Assembly: GCA_934700895.1 (NCBI GenBank)
Contig: CAKUXV010000003.1
Location: 1-64,000 of the forward strand
Origin: an uncultured Bacilli bacterium
Lineage (GTDB): Bacteria; Bacillota_I; Bacilli_A; RFN20; CAG-826
Length of the DNA: 64,000 nt
Direction of reading: 5' to 3'
Shown here one piece after another: positions 8,458 to 16,077 of this stretch. The position numbers were made by a program, and so were the translations under genes. The notes under the pieces were generated by a model. That model made no database searches. It was not told the DNA's origin and worked only from the letters and a program-made list of their open reading frames with translations. Numbering within the stretch: the stretch's first letter is position 1; each line of letters begins with the position of its first letter.

Positions 8458-9541
8458 TTTCGAGGGTTTGTCGATTTCCGCTCAGGCGAAATGCGAAAAC
8501 GCAGCCCGATCTTTGTGCAAAATCGATAAGGAGTTGGACAAAATCCATCGGACCGCCTCCAAACTGGAAACGTCGAAGACGAAGGAATATGAAGCATTCC
8601 TTCTAAAGGCAAAAAACGAAATCGAAGAAAGAATCAAAAACTTCACGGATTCCTTGGAGGAGTATAAGGCCCTAAAAACGAAAAGCTTTGACTCCGATAT
8701 CCGATATGGCGATGCCCAAAGCAAAAAACTTGCCAATATTTATTCTAAGATCCAAACACAAAGAAAAGAGTTAACCGAAAGAGTGAATGAGCTGACTGGC
8801 TCGAAACTCGCGGCGCTCGATCAACTCATAGACGAGAATTTGCTGAGTTTGGGAGAGAAAGGTAGAGAACGCTTGCTTGAAGAAATGCACGGAATCCAAG
8901 CGCTTTCGCAAACGCTCTTAGACAAAATCAATTCCATCGATGACGTTTCGTTAAGAGAGCTCGCCTATTGTCAAGCTAAGAAAATGGAATCGGAAGGAAT
9001 GGAGTTCGATGCCATATTGGAAAAAGCCAAAGAAGAATACGACATATTGCTCGGGAAAAAGACCGCACAGGTGATTGAGGAATGCAAATCGGAATTGAAG
9101 GATAACGGCATTTCGTCGGATATCATAAAAGACGACGTTTCCCTTAATGAGGCAATAAAAGCTACCAACGCGGCCATTGTTGAGGAGAAGGTGAGAAAAG
9201 AGACGATTCGAGTCATCATAAAAGCGATTAGAGACAGAGGATTCGTCGTCGACACGAAGAAAAACCTAAAAATCGACAGAGACAAAAACGTAGTGAAACT
9301 GGTCGCCTTGAAACCATCCGGACAAAGAGCTGAGTTCGAAATCTGGATAAACGGGAAATTCATGTACCGATTCGAGGGATACGAAGGGACGGCTTGCAAC
9401 AAAGATATTGAGCCGTTCATGGACGATTTGGAGAATGTCTATGGCATCAAGGTCCTTCATGAGGCCGTCCAATGGTCCAACCCCGATAAGATATCCACCC
9501 AAAAATATCAATACGCAAACGTAAATAAAAACAAGAGATAG
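8435..9541 (+). CDS. Island operon gene D: coiled-coil protein of unknown family
   Basis: From the ATG at 8435, with AGGAGGTGA ending 5-8 bases upstream, this gives 368 residues; a GTG nine bases earlier is less well placed. Residues about 15-250 are rich in Lys, Glu and heptad-like Leu/Ile (for example DKELDKIHRTASKLE), predicting long coiled coils. The last 110 residues form a compact domain with KNVVKLVALKPSGQRAEFEI and a stretch of aromatic and Gly residues (MYRFEGYEG), unlike the rest. There is no signal peptide. It begins 23 bases inside gene C and ends 9 bases before gene E. A scaffold or adaptor role is a guess; the C-terminal domain may be the recognisable part in profile searches. 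Confidence 0.7.
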   Translation: MSNQVTIDFEGLSISAQAKCENAARSLCKIDKELDKIHRTASKLETSKTKEYEAFLLKAKNEIEERIKNFTDSLEEYKALKTKSFDSDIRYGDAQSKKLANIYSKIQTQRKELTERVNELTGSKLAALDQLIDENLLSLGEKGRERLLEEMHGIQALSQTLLDKINSIDDVSLRELAYCQAKKMESEGMEFDAILEKAKEEYDILLGKKTAQVIEECKSELKDNGISSDIIKDDVSLNEAIKATNAAIVEEKVRKETIRVIIKAIRDRGFVVDTKKNLKIDRDKNVVKLVALKPSGQRAEFEIWINGKFMYRFEGYEGTACNKDIEPFMDDLENVYGIKVLHEAVQWSNPDKISTQKYQYANVNKNKR

Positions 9542-9550
9542 GAGAAAATT

Positions 9551-11365
9551 ATGTCATTGCAAAACAATTTCAACAAAATCAAAAGGGAAGCCGGAATCAA
9601 GAAATGCGTCATCATTGACGGGAATGTCGGAGACGTGTATCTCGACGAAAAGAAAAGAATCGTTACACTGAGAGAATATCTTGAAAACATGTTCCAAGAG
9701 ATGGATTACAAAGATATTGTCTATTGGGACAGGGTGGAAGGAGCTACGGGTGCAATTGATAAGCTCACCTTGACCGATGAAGCAGATGTCGAAGGGGACG
9801 ATTATAATCTAGGCGAGGAAGAAAGCCCTAAAAGTCAACAAGGCTTGTTCAAATCGCCTTCCGATATTCTCAATGTCGTCTATAAAAACGTCACGGACAG
9901 AAAGAAGAAAATCGCCTTCATCATCAACTGGTCCGAATACATTTTTGGAACCAATGGCCTTTCTGAGGAAGAAAGGCAGAACATCACCCTTTTGGGAAAG
10001 GCTTTGAAGGATAGGAAAGTCGAGTATTCCAATCTCGACTGCAACGAGAGCGTCGTCATTATGGTCTTGAACAAGGCATCTGGATTGCCGCTTTCTTTCT
10101 ACCAAGGGAATCCGGAAGTCGAAATCGTCACTCTCCAAAAACCAGACAGAGGTGAGAGGAAGGAGATGATCGAGAAAATCGAAGATTCTTTCGACGTAAG
10201 ACTTAAAACCGGCACCAATTCCTTGTTGGATAACGAGAACATCGAATGCATTGACATGCTCGAGGATTTCACCAATAGGGAAATGATTCAGCTTGCAAGG
10301 CTTTCGAGAAAAGAAGAGAAGATGACCTTCGAAAAGCTCTTTTATCTCTTCAAATACGGCGAAAAGGAGAATCCGTGGGAAAAGCTTGAATATTCTAGGG
10401 TCAAAAACATCAAGAAGGAACTTTCGGAAAGGGTCATTGGGCAAGAAGAGGCTATCGATAAAATCGAAAAAACGGTTGTCAAAGCCTATATGGGTCTCAC
10501 TGGCCTTCATAAAGCTTCTTCTCGGTCTATGCCAAAAGGGGTTTTCTTCTTCGTTGGTCCAACCGGTGTTGGAAAAACGGAACTATCGAAGGCGTTGGCA
10601 AAGTTCCTTTTTGGTGATGAGCAGGCTTGCATCCGTTTCGATATGTCTGAATACGCTCAGGAGAATAGCGATCAAAAGCTCATCGGCGCAGCGCCAGGAT
10701 ATGTTGGATATGAGGAAGGCGGACAGCTCACAAATGCAATAAAAGAACATCCCTTCAGCGTTGTCTTGTTTGACGAAATTGAGAAAGCGGCCAAACCGAA
10801 CCCTAGGATTTTGGATATCTTCTTGCAGATATTAGAAGACGGAAGGCTCACCGATTCCAAAGGAGAGACCGTTTATTTTGCAGACACCATCATCGTCTTC
10901 ACCTCCAATTTGGGAGCTAACCAAGTACAGGCAAGCTCCGACAAAAAAGGTGTTGCTAGGGAATTCATCATGATTGTGAAGGATTATTTTGACAACGAGC
11001 TCAAGAGACCTGAACTTTTGGGGAGGATCGGCTATAACAACATCGTTCCTTTCAATTTCATCCAGGACAAAGAATTCCAATACAAAATCTGTAAGAACAA
11101 ATTGAGACCCGTCATCAAAGGAATAGAGGAGAAATACAAACTTGAGCTCGAGTTTGAAAAGGAGACGGAAGCTATCGACTATATCCTTTCCGGAGTCGAT
11201 TCAAGCAAAGGCGGACGCGATATCCTTAACGCCATCAACGATAGGCTTTTGGATCCACTTGCCATGTACCTTTTTGAAAACAAAGATGATCTACGGGCTA
11301 TGAAGGGCATGAGAATCATTGCAAAAGTCGCAAAGGAAGGTTTCCGCTTTGAGTTTGGAGAGTAA
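9551..11365 (+). CDS. Island operon gene E: Clp-type AAA+ ATPase with degenerate N-terminal AAA-like half
   Basis: The C-terminal half is a clear ClpA/ClpB-type D2 module. It has VIGQEEAIDKI near residue 297, Walker A VGPTGVGKTELSKAL near 335, SEYAQ and the pore-loop GYVGYEEGG near 380, Walker B VVLFDEIEKA near 404, sensor 1 FTSNLGANQ near 452, and an arginine-finger region RPELLGRIGYNNIVPF near 490. Sensor 2 is at SSKGGRDILNAI near 560. The N-terminal 280 residues lack the Clp N-domain and lack Walker A. They still read like an AAA fold (DGNVGDVY at the start, then IAFIINWSEYI where Walker B would be), so this may be an inactive D1. No ClpP-docking loop is obvious. It should act as a hexameric protein remodeller within the system. 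Overlap with gene F suggests coupling. Confidence 0.9.
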   Translation: MSLQNNFNKIKREAGIKKCVIIDGNVGDVYLDEKKRIVTLREYLENMFQEMDYKDIVYWDRVEGATGAIDKLTLTDEADVEGDDYNLGEEESPKSQQGLFKSPSDILNVVYKNVTDRKKKIAFIINWSEYIFGTNGLSEEERQNITLLGKALKDRKVEYSNLDCNESVVIMVLNKASGLPLSFYQGNPEVEIVTLQKPDRGERKEMIEKIEDSFDVRLKTGTNSLLDNENIECIDMLEDFTNREMIQLARLSRKEEKMTFEKLFYLFKYGEKENPWEKLEYSRVKNIKKELSERVIGQEEAIDKIEKTVVKAYMGLTGLHKASSRSMPKGVFFFVGPTGVGKTELSKALAKFLFGDEQACIRFDMSEYAQENSDQKLIGAAPGYVGYEEGGQLTNAIKEHPFSVVLFDEIEKAAKPNPRILDIFLQILEDGRLTDSKGETVYFADTIIVFTSNLGANQVQASSDKKGVAREFIMIVKDYFDNELKRPELLGRIGYNNIVPFNFIQDKEFQYKICKNKLRPVIKGIEEKYKLELEFEKETEAIDYILSGVDSSKGGRDILNAINDRLLDPLAMYLFENKDDLRAMKGMRIIAKVAKEGFRFEFGE

Positions 11366-11894
11366 ATTCAACGTTGCCTATATCAAACTTTCAACCAGAA
11401 CAGAAGGGCCATTCAACAGGTGTTGCATTTGGTTTCAAGGGTGTAATCTCAATTGCCAAGGATGTTGCAATAGGGAATTACAGCCTCTGGTTCCAAAGCA
11501 CATGGTCACGCTGGATAAGCTCGTCGGTATCGTTCGCAGCGCAATGGAAAAATATGAAATCGAGGGGGTGACGTTAAGTGGTGGCGAGCCTTCTCTTCAG
11601 CGAAATCTCTTGGATTTAAACAAAAAGATACATTCTCTGGGGTTGGGTATTATCATGTTCTCGGGCAAGAGAAAAGACGAACTTGATAAAGAACTTGTCG
11701 ATTCCGTTGATTTGCTGATTGATGGTCCTTATATCAATTTCCTACACGATAGTAGCCGTATTTTGATAGGGTCCAAGAATAAAAACCTCCACTTTATTAC
11801 AAATAGATACAAGGCAGAAGAGAGCTATTTTTACAACAAAACAGCGGTGGAAGAGGTTACTGCGGAAGAGTATATTTTCATTAACGGCGACTGA
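11349..11894 (+). CDS. Island operon gene F: small radical-SAM protein (NrdG-like fold)
   Basis: A protein of about 181 residues with CCIWFQGCNLNCQGCC near its N-terminus. The C-x3-C-x2-C ligands would bind a [4Fe-4S] cluster that cleaves S-adenosylmethionine. TLSGGEPSLQ matches the GGE SAM-binding motif. Size and sequence resemble activating enzymes such as anaerobic ribonucleotide reductase activase (NrdG). However, no glycyl-radical partner lies nearby, so that function is unlikely. The TTG at 11349 is chosen because AAGGAAGG lies 8 bases upstream; it sits inside gene E with a 17-base overlap. Being last in the operon, it probably modifies or activates a component of the system, or makes a small-molecule signal or toxin. 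Radical-SAM identity is firm; the role is inferred. Confidence 0.85.
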   Translation: MSLESKFNVAYIKLSTRTEGPFNRCCIWFQGCNLNCQGCCNRELQPLVPKHMVTLDKLVGIVRSAMEKYEIEGVTLSGGEPSLQRNLLDLNKKIHSLGLGIIMFSGKRKDELDKELVDSVDLLIDGPYINFLHDSSRILIGSKNKNLHFITNRYKAEESYFYNKTAVEEVTAEEYIFINGD

Positions 11895-12224
11895 AAAATT
11901 CACGCTCAAAAGGTCAAATTTAATAAGAGATTTTGGTAAAATATTCCATAGGAAGATAAGCGGTTAGATTCCTTTTCCACTCATTCTTCCCAAGCGAATT
12001 AACCATCCATTGAAGACACCATGAAAGTGGCAAAAATCAGCGGAAAATTCCTTCCACGCGCGTTTTCCACTCTTTCGGGAAAATAGACGAATCGGAAACG
12101 GTTCGGCTCTTCTCAATCCGATTCGTTTGTGACTGACAAGAACCTAAGCAAACATTGGGAAATTCGGTAGTTCCAATCCTTGAATCTCATTGAAGCTGCA
12201 ATGACTCGCAGGATTCAAAAGAGA
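11895..12224. other. Island tail without genes: promoter-like box, hairpin and repeated 10-mers
   Basis: No gene is visible. Features are an extended -10 TGGTAAAAT at 11934-11942 and two exact copies of TTTTCCACTC at 11973-11982 and 12063-12072. There is also a 10-bp perfect inverted repeat, ACGAATCGGA (12087-12096) with TCCGATTCGT (12117-12126). The position next to the attachment site makes integrase or excisionase arm sites likely; a second small RNA is also possible. Confidence 0.4.
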
Positions 12225-12280
12225 CTCAAAATCCAATGTTTGATGAGGACGTGCCGGTTCGAGTCCGGCTTCGGGCACCA
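12225..12280 (+). repeat. Right attachment site: 3' part of a tRNA gene (class II, probably Leu)
   Basis: The T-arm GCCGGTTCGAGTCCGGC (12253-12269) and the acceptor 3' strand TTCGGGCACCA are intact, so the sequence ends exactly in an encoded CCA. Upstream, CTCAAAATCC and a long variable-arm-like segment suggest tRNA-Leu(CAA). No matching GCCCGAA 5' acceptor strand or D-arm precedes it, so it is a fragment. This is what integration into the 3' end of a tRNA gene leaves at the far end of an island. Confidence 0.7.
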
Positions 12281-12283
12281 TTG

Positions 12284-12322
12284 AAAAAAAGCCTTCTAAG
12301 CGAAAACTTGGGAGGTTTTTTT
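12284..12322 (+). terminator. Terminator after the tRNA fragment
   Basis: AAAAAAGCCTTCTAAG and CTTGGGAGGTTTTTTT form a stem around CGAAAA with a long U-tract. It directly follows the CCA end, as expected for the terminator of the original tRNA gene. Confidence 0.75.
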
Positions 12323-12621
12323 AACTAAAAACTCATCTAACTAATTGAAAAGCAAGAAATCCTGAAGTTTTATGATGTGAATCACGTTGCACTTGAGTGG
12401 GATGTCCCTGGTCTCGTTCATCGTTATAATCATGAGCTTGTATTTTCCAGGGTTCGTCGCATCTAGTTTTTTAATTGCCCGATTTCCCGGCTGGCCGTAT
12501 CCGTGTTCGCCATGGAATAGCAAGCCTGAATCGCGATATTCTCTTCATCCACCAAGAAATCGATATCGATTTTGGTTTTGCTGCTTTTCATATAATGGAG
12601 TTTGTTTTGAAATTTTTGATT

Positions 12622-13816
12622 AAATTCTGATTTGTACAGGTGGCCCATTAAACCCCTTTTTTATCGGGATTTTTGTTAATATCCCGCCTGCATCTTACTG
12701 TCCTTTCCGTCAAAATGGCCATTTGAAGGAATTTTTTCACAGCATCGTCCATTGAGCCGCCCCGGTTCGTGAAAATAAACCAGAAGGAGATTGAGCCAAT
12801 TTAGCAGTCCGTTCCTATCGTAGGAGGGGCGCTGCCTCATGAATTTCTTAAGCCCGTGGTGGACGGAGTTGATAGGCTCCATCGGATTGCTCTTGTCCGG
12901 CAGTCCGCGCGTTTCGCCCGAAGCGTGAATTCCCTCGGACAGCCCAAATGCCTCGACGAGCATGCCGTGGCTGCTTTCGCCGTCGTGAATCAGCGTTGAT
13001 CCGGTTTTAGTGTGCCCGTTGAAAGCTTTGAACATCCTGGCGCGAGACGGCTTCGCCCTGCCACAGACGGTGAGGAGAATCCCCGTGCCGCCCGTCGCCG
13101 TCGCGGCGCATATTTTGTTTTGGGAAAGGCCCCTGTAAAGCCTTCCGTTCCCTTTGACGTTCCGATTGCCGGGGGCGACGCTGAAATACGTTTCGTCGAG
13201 GCAGATCCTTCCGGATAGGACCACGTTTTTCTGACAGCCGTCCAAGACGGCGAAAACCTTTGAAATCCAGTATTCGCCGGTTGATTTCGCGTTTCCGTTT
13301 CCCCTCCCGAACTCGCAACCGAATGAAACTCAAAAAGGTGGATCGTGTTTCAATTCATTCGGAAACGGGCATTTTACGGGCGTCGAAAACGGTTCCCGTC
13401 AGTGGTAAGAAGGCCCTTTTGCAATCCGGGCATCGGTAACCTCCTCGTCCCGTTCGCGTAATGCCCGGACATCTTGAGCCTCGCTCCCCCGCAGCGGGGG
13501 CAGCGGCTGATGGGCAGGCCGTTGACGAGCTCATGCTCAGCGGGCGATGGCTTTCCGCGCTTCGCGGCGTACCATTCCGATTTGGTGTCGCCGTAAAAGG
13601 GCTCTAAATCGGAAAATTTGGCTCTCTGGGAGCCGCCTTTGGCGTTTGCTTTCATAAATGTGGCGGTTCGGGATTCGGCGAGCCAATAAGACGGAGCCGC
13701 CACAATTCTTAGCGCCTGATTGGCTCACCGAATCACCTAATGATTGGTCGTTCGTGACCAAAATTAATTGCAACATAGGGCGTGTCAAAGCAGGTCACCT
13801 GTGCAAATCAGATTTT
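12622..13816 (-). mobile_element. Decayed IS1595/ISXO2-like insertion sequence
   Basis: About 1.2 kb is flanked by imperfect inverted repeats: AAATTCTGATTTGTACAGG at 12622 onward, and on the other strand AAAATCTGATTTGCACAGG ending near 13816. The transposase between them is frameshifted. Exact ends are uncertain because the flanks are A+T-rich and partly resemble each other further out. Confidence 0.55.
12676..13703 (-). pseudogene. IS1595-like transposase pseudogene
   Basis: Three pieces in different frames join into one transposase. The N-terminal piece has a zinc ribbon beginning CPRCGGARLKMSGHYANG. A middle piece at about 13,007-13,333 is shifted. The last piece carries the DDE-like catalytic region: GRICLDETYFSV, then STLIHDGESSHGML, then NPMEPINSVHHGLKKFM. 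This order of zinc ribbon, D-E-T-Y, H-D-G and N-S-x-H-x-x-L-K-x-F is typical of IS1595/ISXO2 transposases. At least two frameshifts separate the parts, so no active enzyme can be made without recoding. Confidence 0.7.
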
Positions 13817-14909
13817 AAAAAATATTTGCTAGACCCATGAATGATGGCCTTTCTTTTTAGGCCATACCGTTGGGCTTTGGAAATGACAAAGGCATCATTT
13901 AGATAGGTGATGTAGCGTCAAATCGTGGCTGGGGTACAGTTATATGCGTTTTGCTTTTAAAGGCGTTAGAGATATTGATGGGATTGAGGGTGGAACCAAC
14001 GGAGGAAGCTAGATAAGCGACGAGATTTTCTAGAATAATGTCATCACGAAGGTGATACCATTCCGCAATATCCTTTTAAATAAGTGGTGGAAAAAATTGC
14101 TTGAGATATTGCTGTTTTTTCGATTCGCCAGATTCCAACATGCAGGCGGGCAATCCCCCGTATTTCCAGTAAAGGTCCCATAGCACGAAATCGCTGATGC
14201 TTGAATCGGCTTGTTCTCGAATTTCGGAATAGGGCAATGGGTGCATCGGAATTTGTCAATCGCGTCCACGAAATTCGGTTGCGATATCGCTAGAGAGCAT
14301 GTGGAAATTGCTGCCCGTAACGAAGACTTCCGTATTTTCCCAATCCAGAAATTCGTTTAAGGCGTCGTAAAAAGTTAAATATTGTCCTTAAACCCATGGG
14401 TTTTGGGTGTGACCAATTGAATTTCGTCAACGAGAAAATAGGTCGGCTTTCCGTCAGCCTTACGTTGAGATTTGAAAAAAGAAACAAATTCGTCAAGGTT
14501 CCGATAACAAGCGTTGCTTTGCTGGTCTAATTTTAGCAACAAAATACGATCGTCCTGAACGCCAGAACGAAGTAACCAATCTTGGGAAATTGTAAACAGC
14601 AAATAAGATTTTTCCGAACGTCTCGGTCCTGCGATGACCCTGATCATTCCGTTGCCGATGAACGCGGTTAATTGATCCAAGTAACGTTTTCTGCCAAATA
14701 CCATTCCCAATCTCCTAGGTACAAATTCGGTTAGGATCAACCAAAAATGCACTTAACTCAAATATCCAATATATTGGGTGTTTTTCTCTATCTTTATCAT
14801 TGATTTAGAAAAAGTGTGAAAATCAGGCAAAATGAAATCAAGAAAAATGCGAAAAAAGACCAGTAAATTACATTTTTTTGGACTTCGCGGAAAAAACAAG
14901 AGAAAACCC

Positions 14910-15953
14910 TTAGAAGATTTCGATATCGCGAATCTTTTCTCCTGTTCCTACGCGGAATAATTTCACGTGCTTTGGGGTAATGGCTAAAAGGTCGAAATTG
15001 CATTGCTCATGCTTATTGAACAAATCGAAAGAGGCCCCTTCTGGGATATCTTCGGAATCGATTCCCCCATACCCTTGCCTGCAGGCGATGAGATAGCCAT
15101 CGCTTCGAGATTGATTGTTAAAATGAGAATCCCCACAAAGGTGAAGAAGAAGGCGGCTTGGAGAACGACTAAAATCAAAATCGAGGGGACCCGTGTGTCT
15201 TTTTTCCCGGTTTGCAAAGGCTTTTTCGATATTTTGAAGTCTAACCATATTGGGGCTTAAAGGGTTGGGGTAACGAACCCACGCCCCGCAGGAGTTAAAG
15301 CAAAAATGGCTGAAGATGACGAGGAATTTTTCCTTGCAAGTTTCCAATTGGTTTATGACGAATGCAAGTTGTTCGTCAGATACGTCATATCCCCGGATGT
15401 TTTCTGAAGTATTCAGGAACAAGAAACGGGTGTTGGTTTTGCTATCTACATAATACCCGTATCCGCCTTCGTTCGTTTTGCTTACCATAATGTTCCCTTT
15501 TTCATGGCTGATTTTATCGAGAAAATAACGATTCAAAAAAGGGTTTAAACCTTCTCTCCCTAATACGCCTGGTTTGATGTCGTGGTTTCCTTTGCAAAAG
15601 AAATAGGGGATATCCCCAAAATTCATGGCCTTTTGAGTCGATTCGATGACGCGTTTTGCCTCTTCGTTGCTTTCGCCGACATCTAGTCCAATGTCTCCCC
15701 CGTTCACGACGAAATCGATTTTGCTGGAAGGGAGCAGTTCTTGAAGCATTTGCAGCTGCTCGATGTGGTGGGCGTTCTCCGCCCCCATATGAACGTCGGT
15801 AATGAATAAAAGGCGGAAGGAATGGTCTTCGTTTCCTTTGCAAAATTCATCGATCCGCTGATTCACGCGAATCCAGGATTCTTTTATTTTTTCTTTCACC
15901 ATGGGGAATTTTCCTAGGAGGGTTTCGGCATTTTCATTATAAGCATAAATCAC
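14910..15953 (-). CDS. Metallophosphoesterase (calcineurin-like), cytoplasmic
   Basis: A 347-residue protein with the full two-metal motif set: FITDVHMG near residue 50, VNGGDIGLD near 85, CKGNHDIKP near 120, IFSHFCF near 213, and HLCGDSHFN near 270. It should hydrolyse a phosphodiester or phosphomonoester, but the substrate cannot be read from the sequence. No signal peptide is seen. The listed start is a GTG with a weak ribosome site; an ATG at 15899 preceded by AGGA is a good alternative and loses only 18 residues. It is divergent from the lipoprotein cluster at 16078 and stands alone. Confidence 0.85.
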   Translation of the reverse strand: MIYAYNENAETLLGKFPMVKEKIKESWIRVNQRIDEFCKGNEDHSFRLLFITDVHMGAENAHHIEQLQMLQELLPSSKIDFVVNGGDIGLDVGESNEEAKRVIESTQKAMNFGDIPYFFCKGNHDIKPGVLGREGLNPFLNRYFLDKISHEKGNIMVSKTNEGGYGYYVDSKTNTRFLFLNTSENIRGYDVSDEQLAFVINQLETCKEKFLVIFSHFCFNSCGAWVRYPNPLSPNMVRLQNIEKAFANREKRHTGPLDFDFSRSPSRLLLHLCGDSHFNNQSRSDGYLIACRQGYGGIDSEDIPEGASFDLFNKHEQCNFDLLAITPKHVKLFRVGTGEKIRDIEIF

Positions 15954-16004
15954 GAGGTTCCAGCCTTGAGACGAAACAAAAGAAGCAAAACAAGATATTA
16001 AACC

Positions 16005-16022
16005 ACTTTCCTTAAGGAAAGT
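16005..16022. promoter_or_regulatory. 18-bp perfect palindrome, probable regulator site
   Basis: ACTTTCCTTAAGGAAAGT is fully self-complementary. It lies just upstream of the -35 of the lipoprotein cluster, the usual place for an activator, and in the divergent gap with the phosphoesterase gene. Confidence 0.45.
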
Positions 16023-16024
16023 TC

Positions 16025-16053
16025 TAGACCAAACGAGCAGTCATGTCTACAAT
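16025..16053 (+). promoter_or_regulatory. Promoter of the tandem lipoprotein cluster
   Basis: TAGACC, a 17-nt spacer and TACAAT, giving a start near 16060 and a short leader with GAAAGGAA before the ATG at 16078. Confidence 0.45.
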
Positions 16054-16077
16054 AGTTCGGCTTGAAAGGAATGAAAC

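Larger units (their letters stand above)
12341..14704 (-). pseudogene. AAA_14/DUF4143 ATPase pseudogene, interrupted by an IS
   Basis: Pieces of one ATPase are spread over this stretch in several frames. Reading leftward, the N-terminus (MVFGRKRYLDQLTAF) contains a damaged Walker A, GPRRSEKS, where GPRRSGKS is expected. Walker B FLVDEIQLV follows, then EVFVTGSNFHMLSS and LYWKYGGLPACMLESGE, typical of this family. The reading frame then breaks several times. The C-terminal part (KIDIDFLVDEENIAIQ, then VIHIIKLQDFLL) lies on the far side of a decayed transposase at 12,341-12,620. These proteins are widespread P-loop ATPases of unclear role. Multiple stops and frameshifts plus the insertion show it is dead. 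Confidence 0.75.

Noticed and set aside
9809..10510. 233-codon minus-strand frame inside the Clp-like gene
   Set aside because: It is a shadow of the AAA+ gene, whose motifs are unmistakable.
11349..11894. Housekeeping anaerobic ribonucleotide reductase activase (nrdG)
   Set aside because: No nrdD is nearby, the gene is fused translationally to the island operon, and its codon use matches the island.
12225..12280. A complete tRNA gene
   Set aside because: The T-arm and acceptor 3' strand are intact, but no D-arm or complementary 5' acceptor strand lies within 90 bases upstream, and the anticodon stem does not pair.
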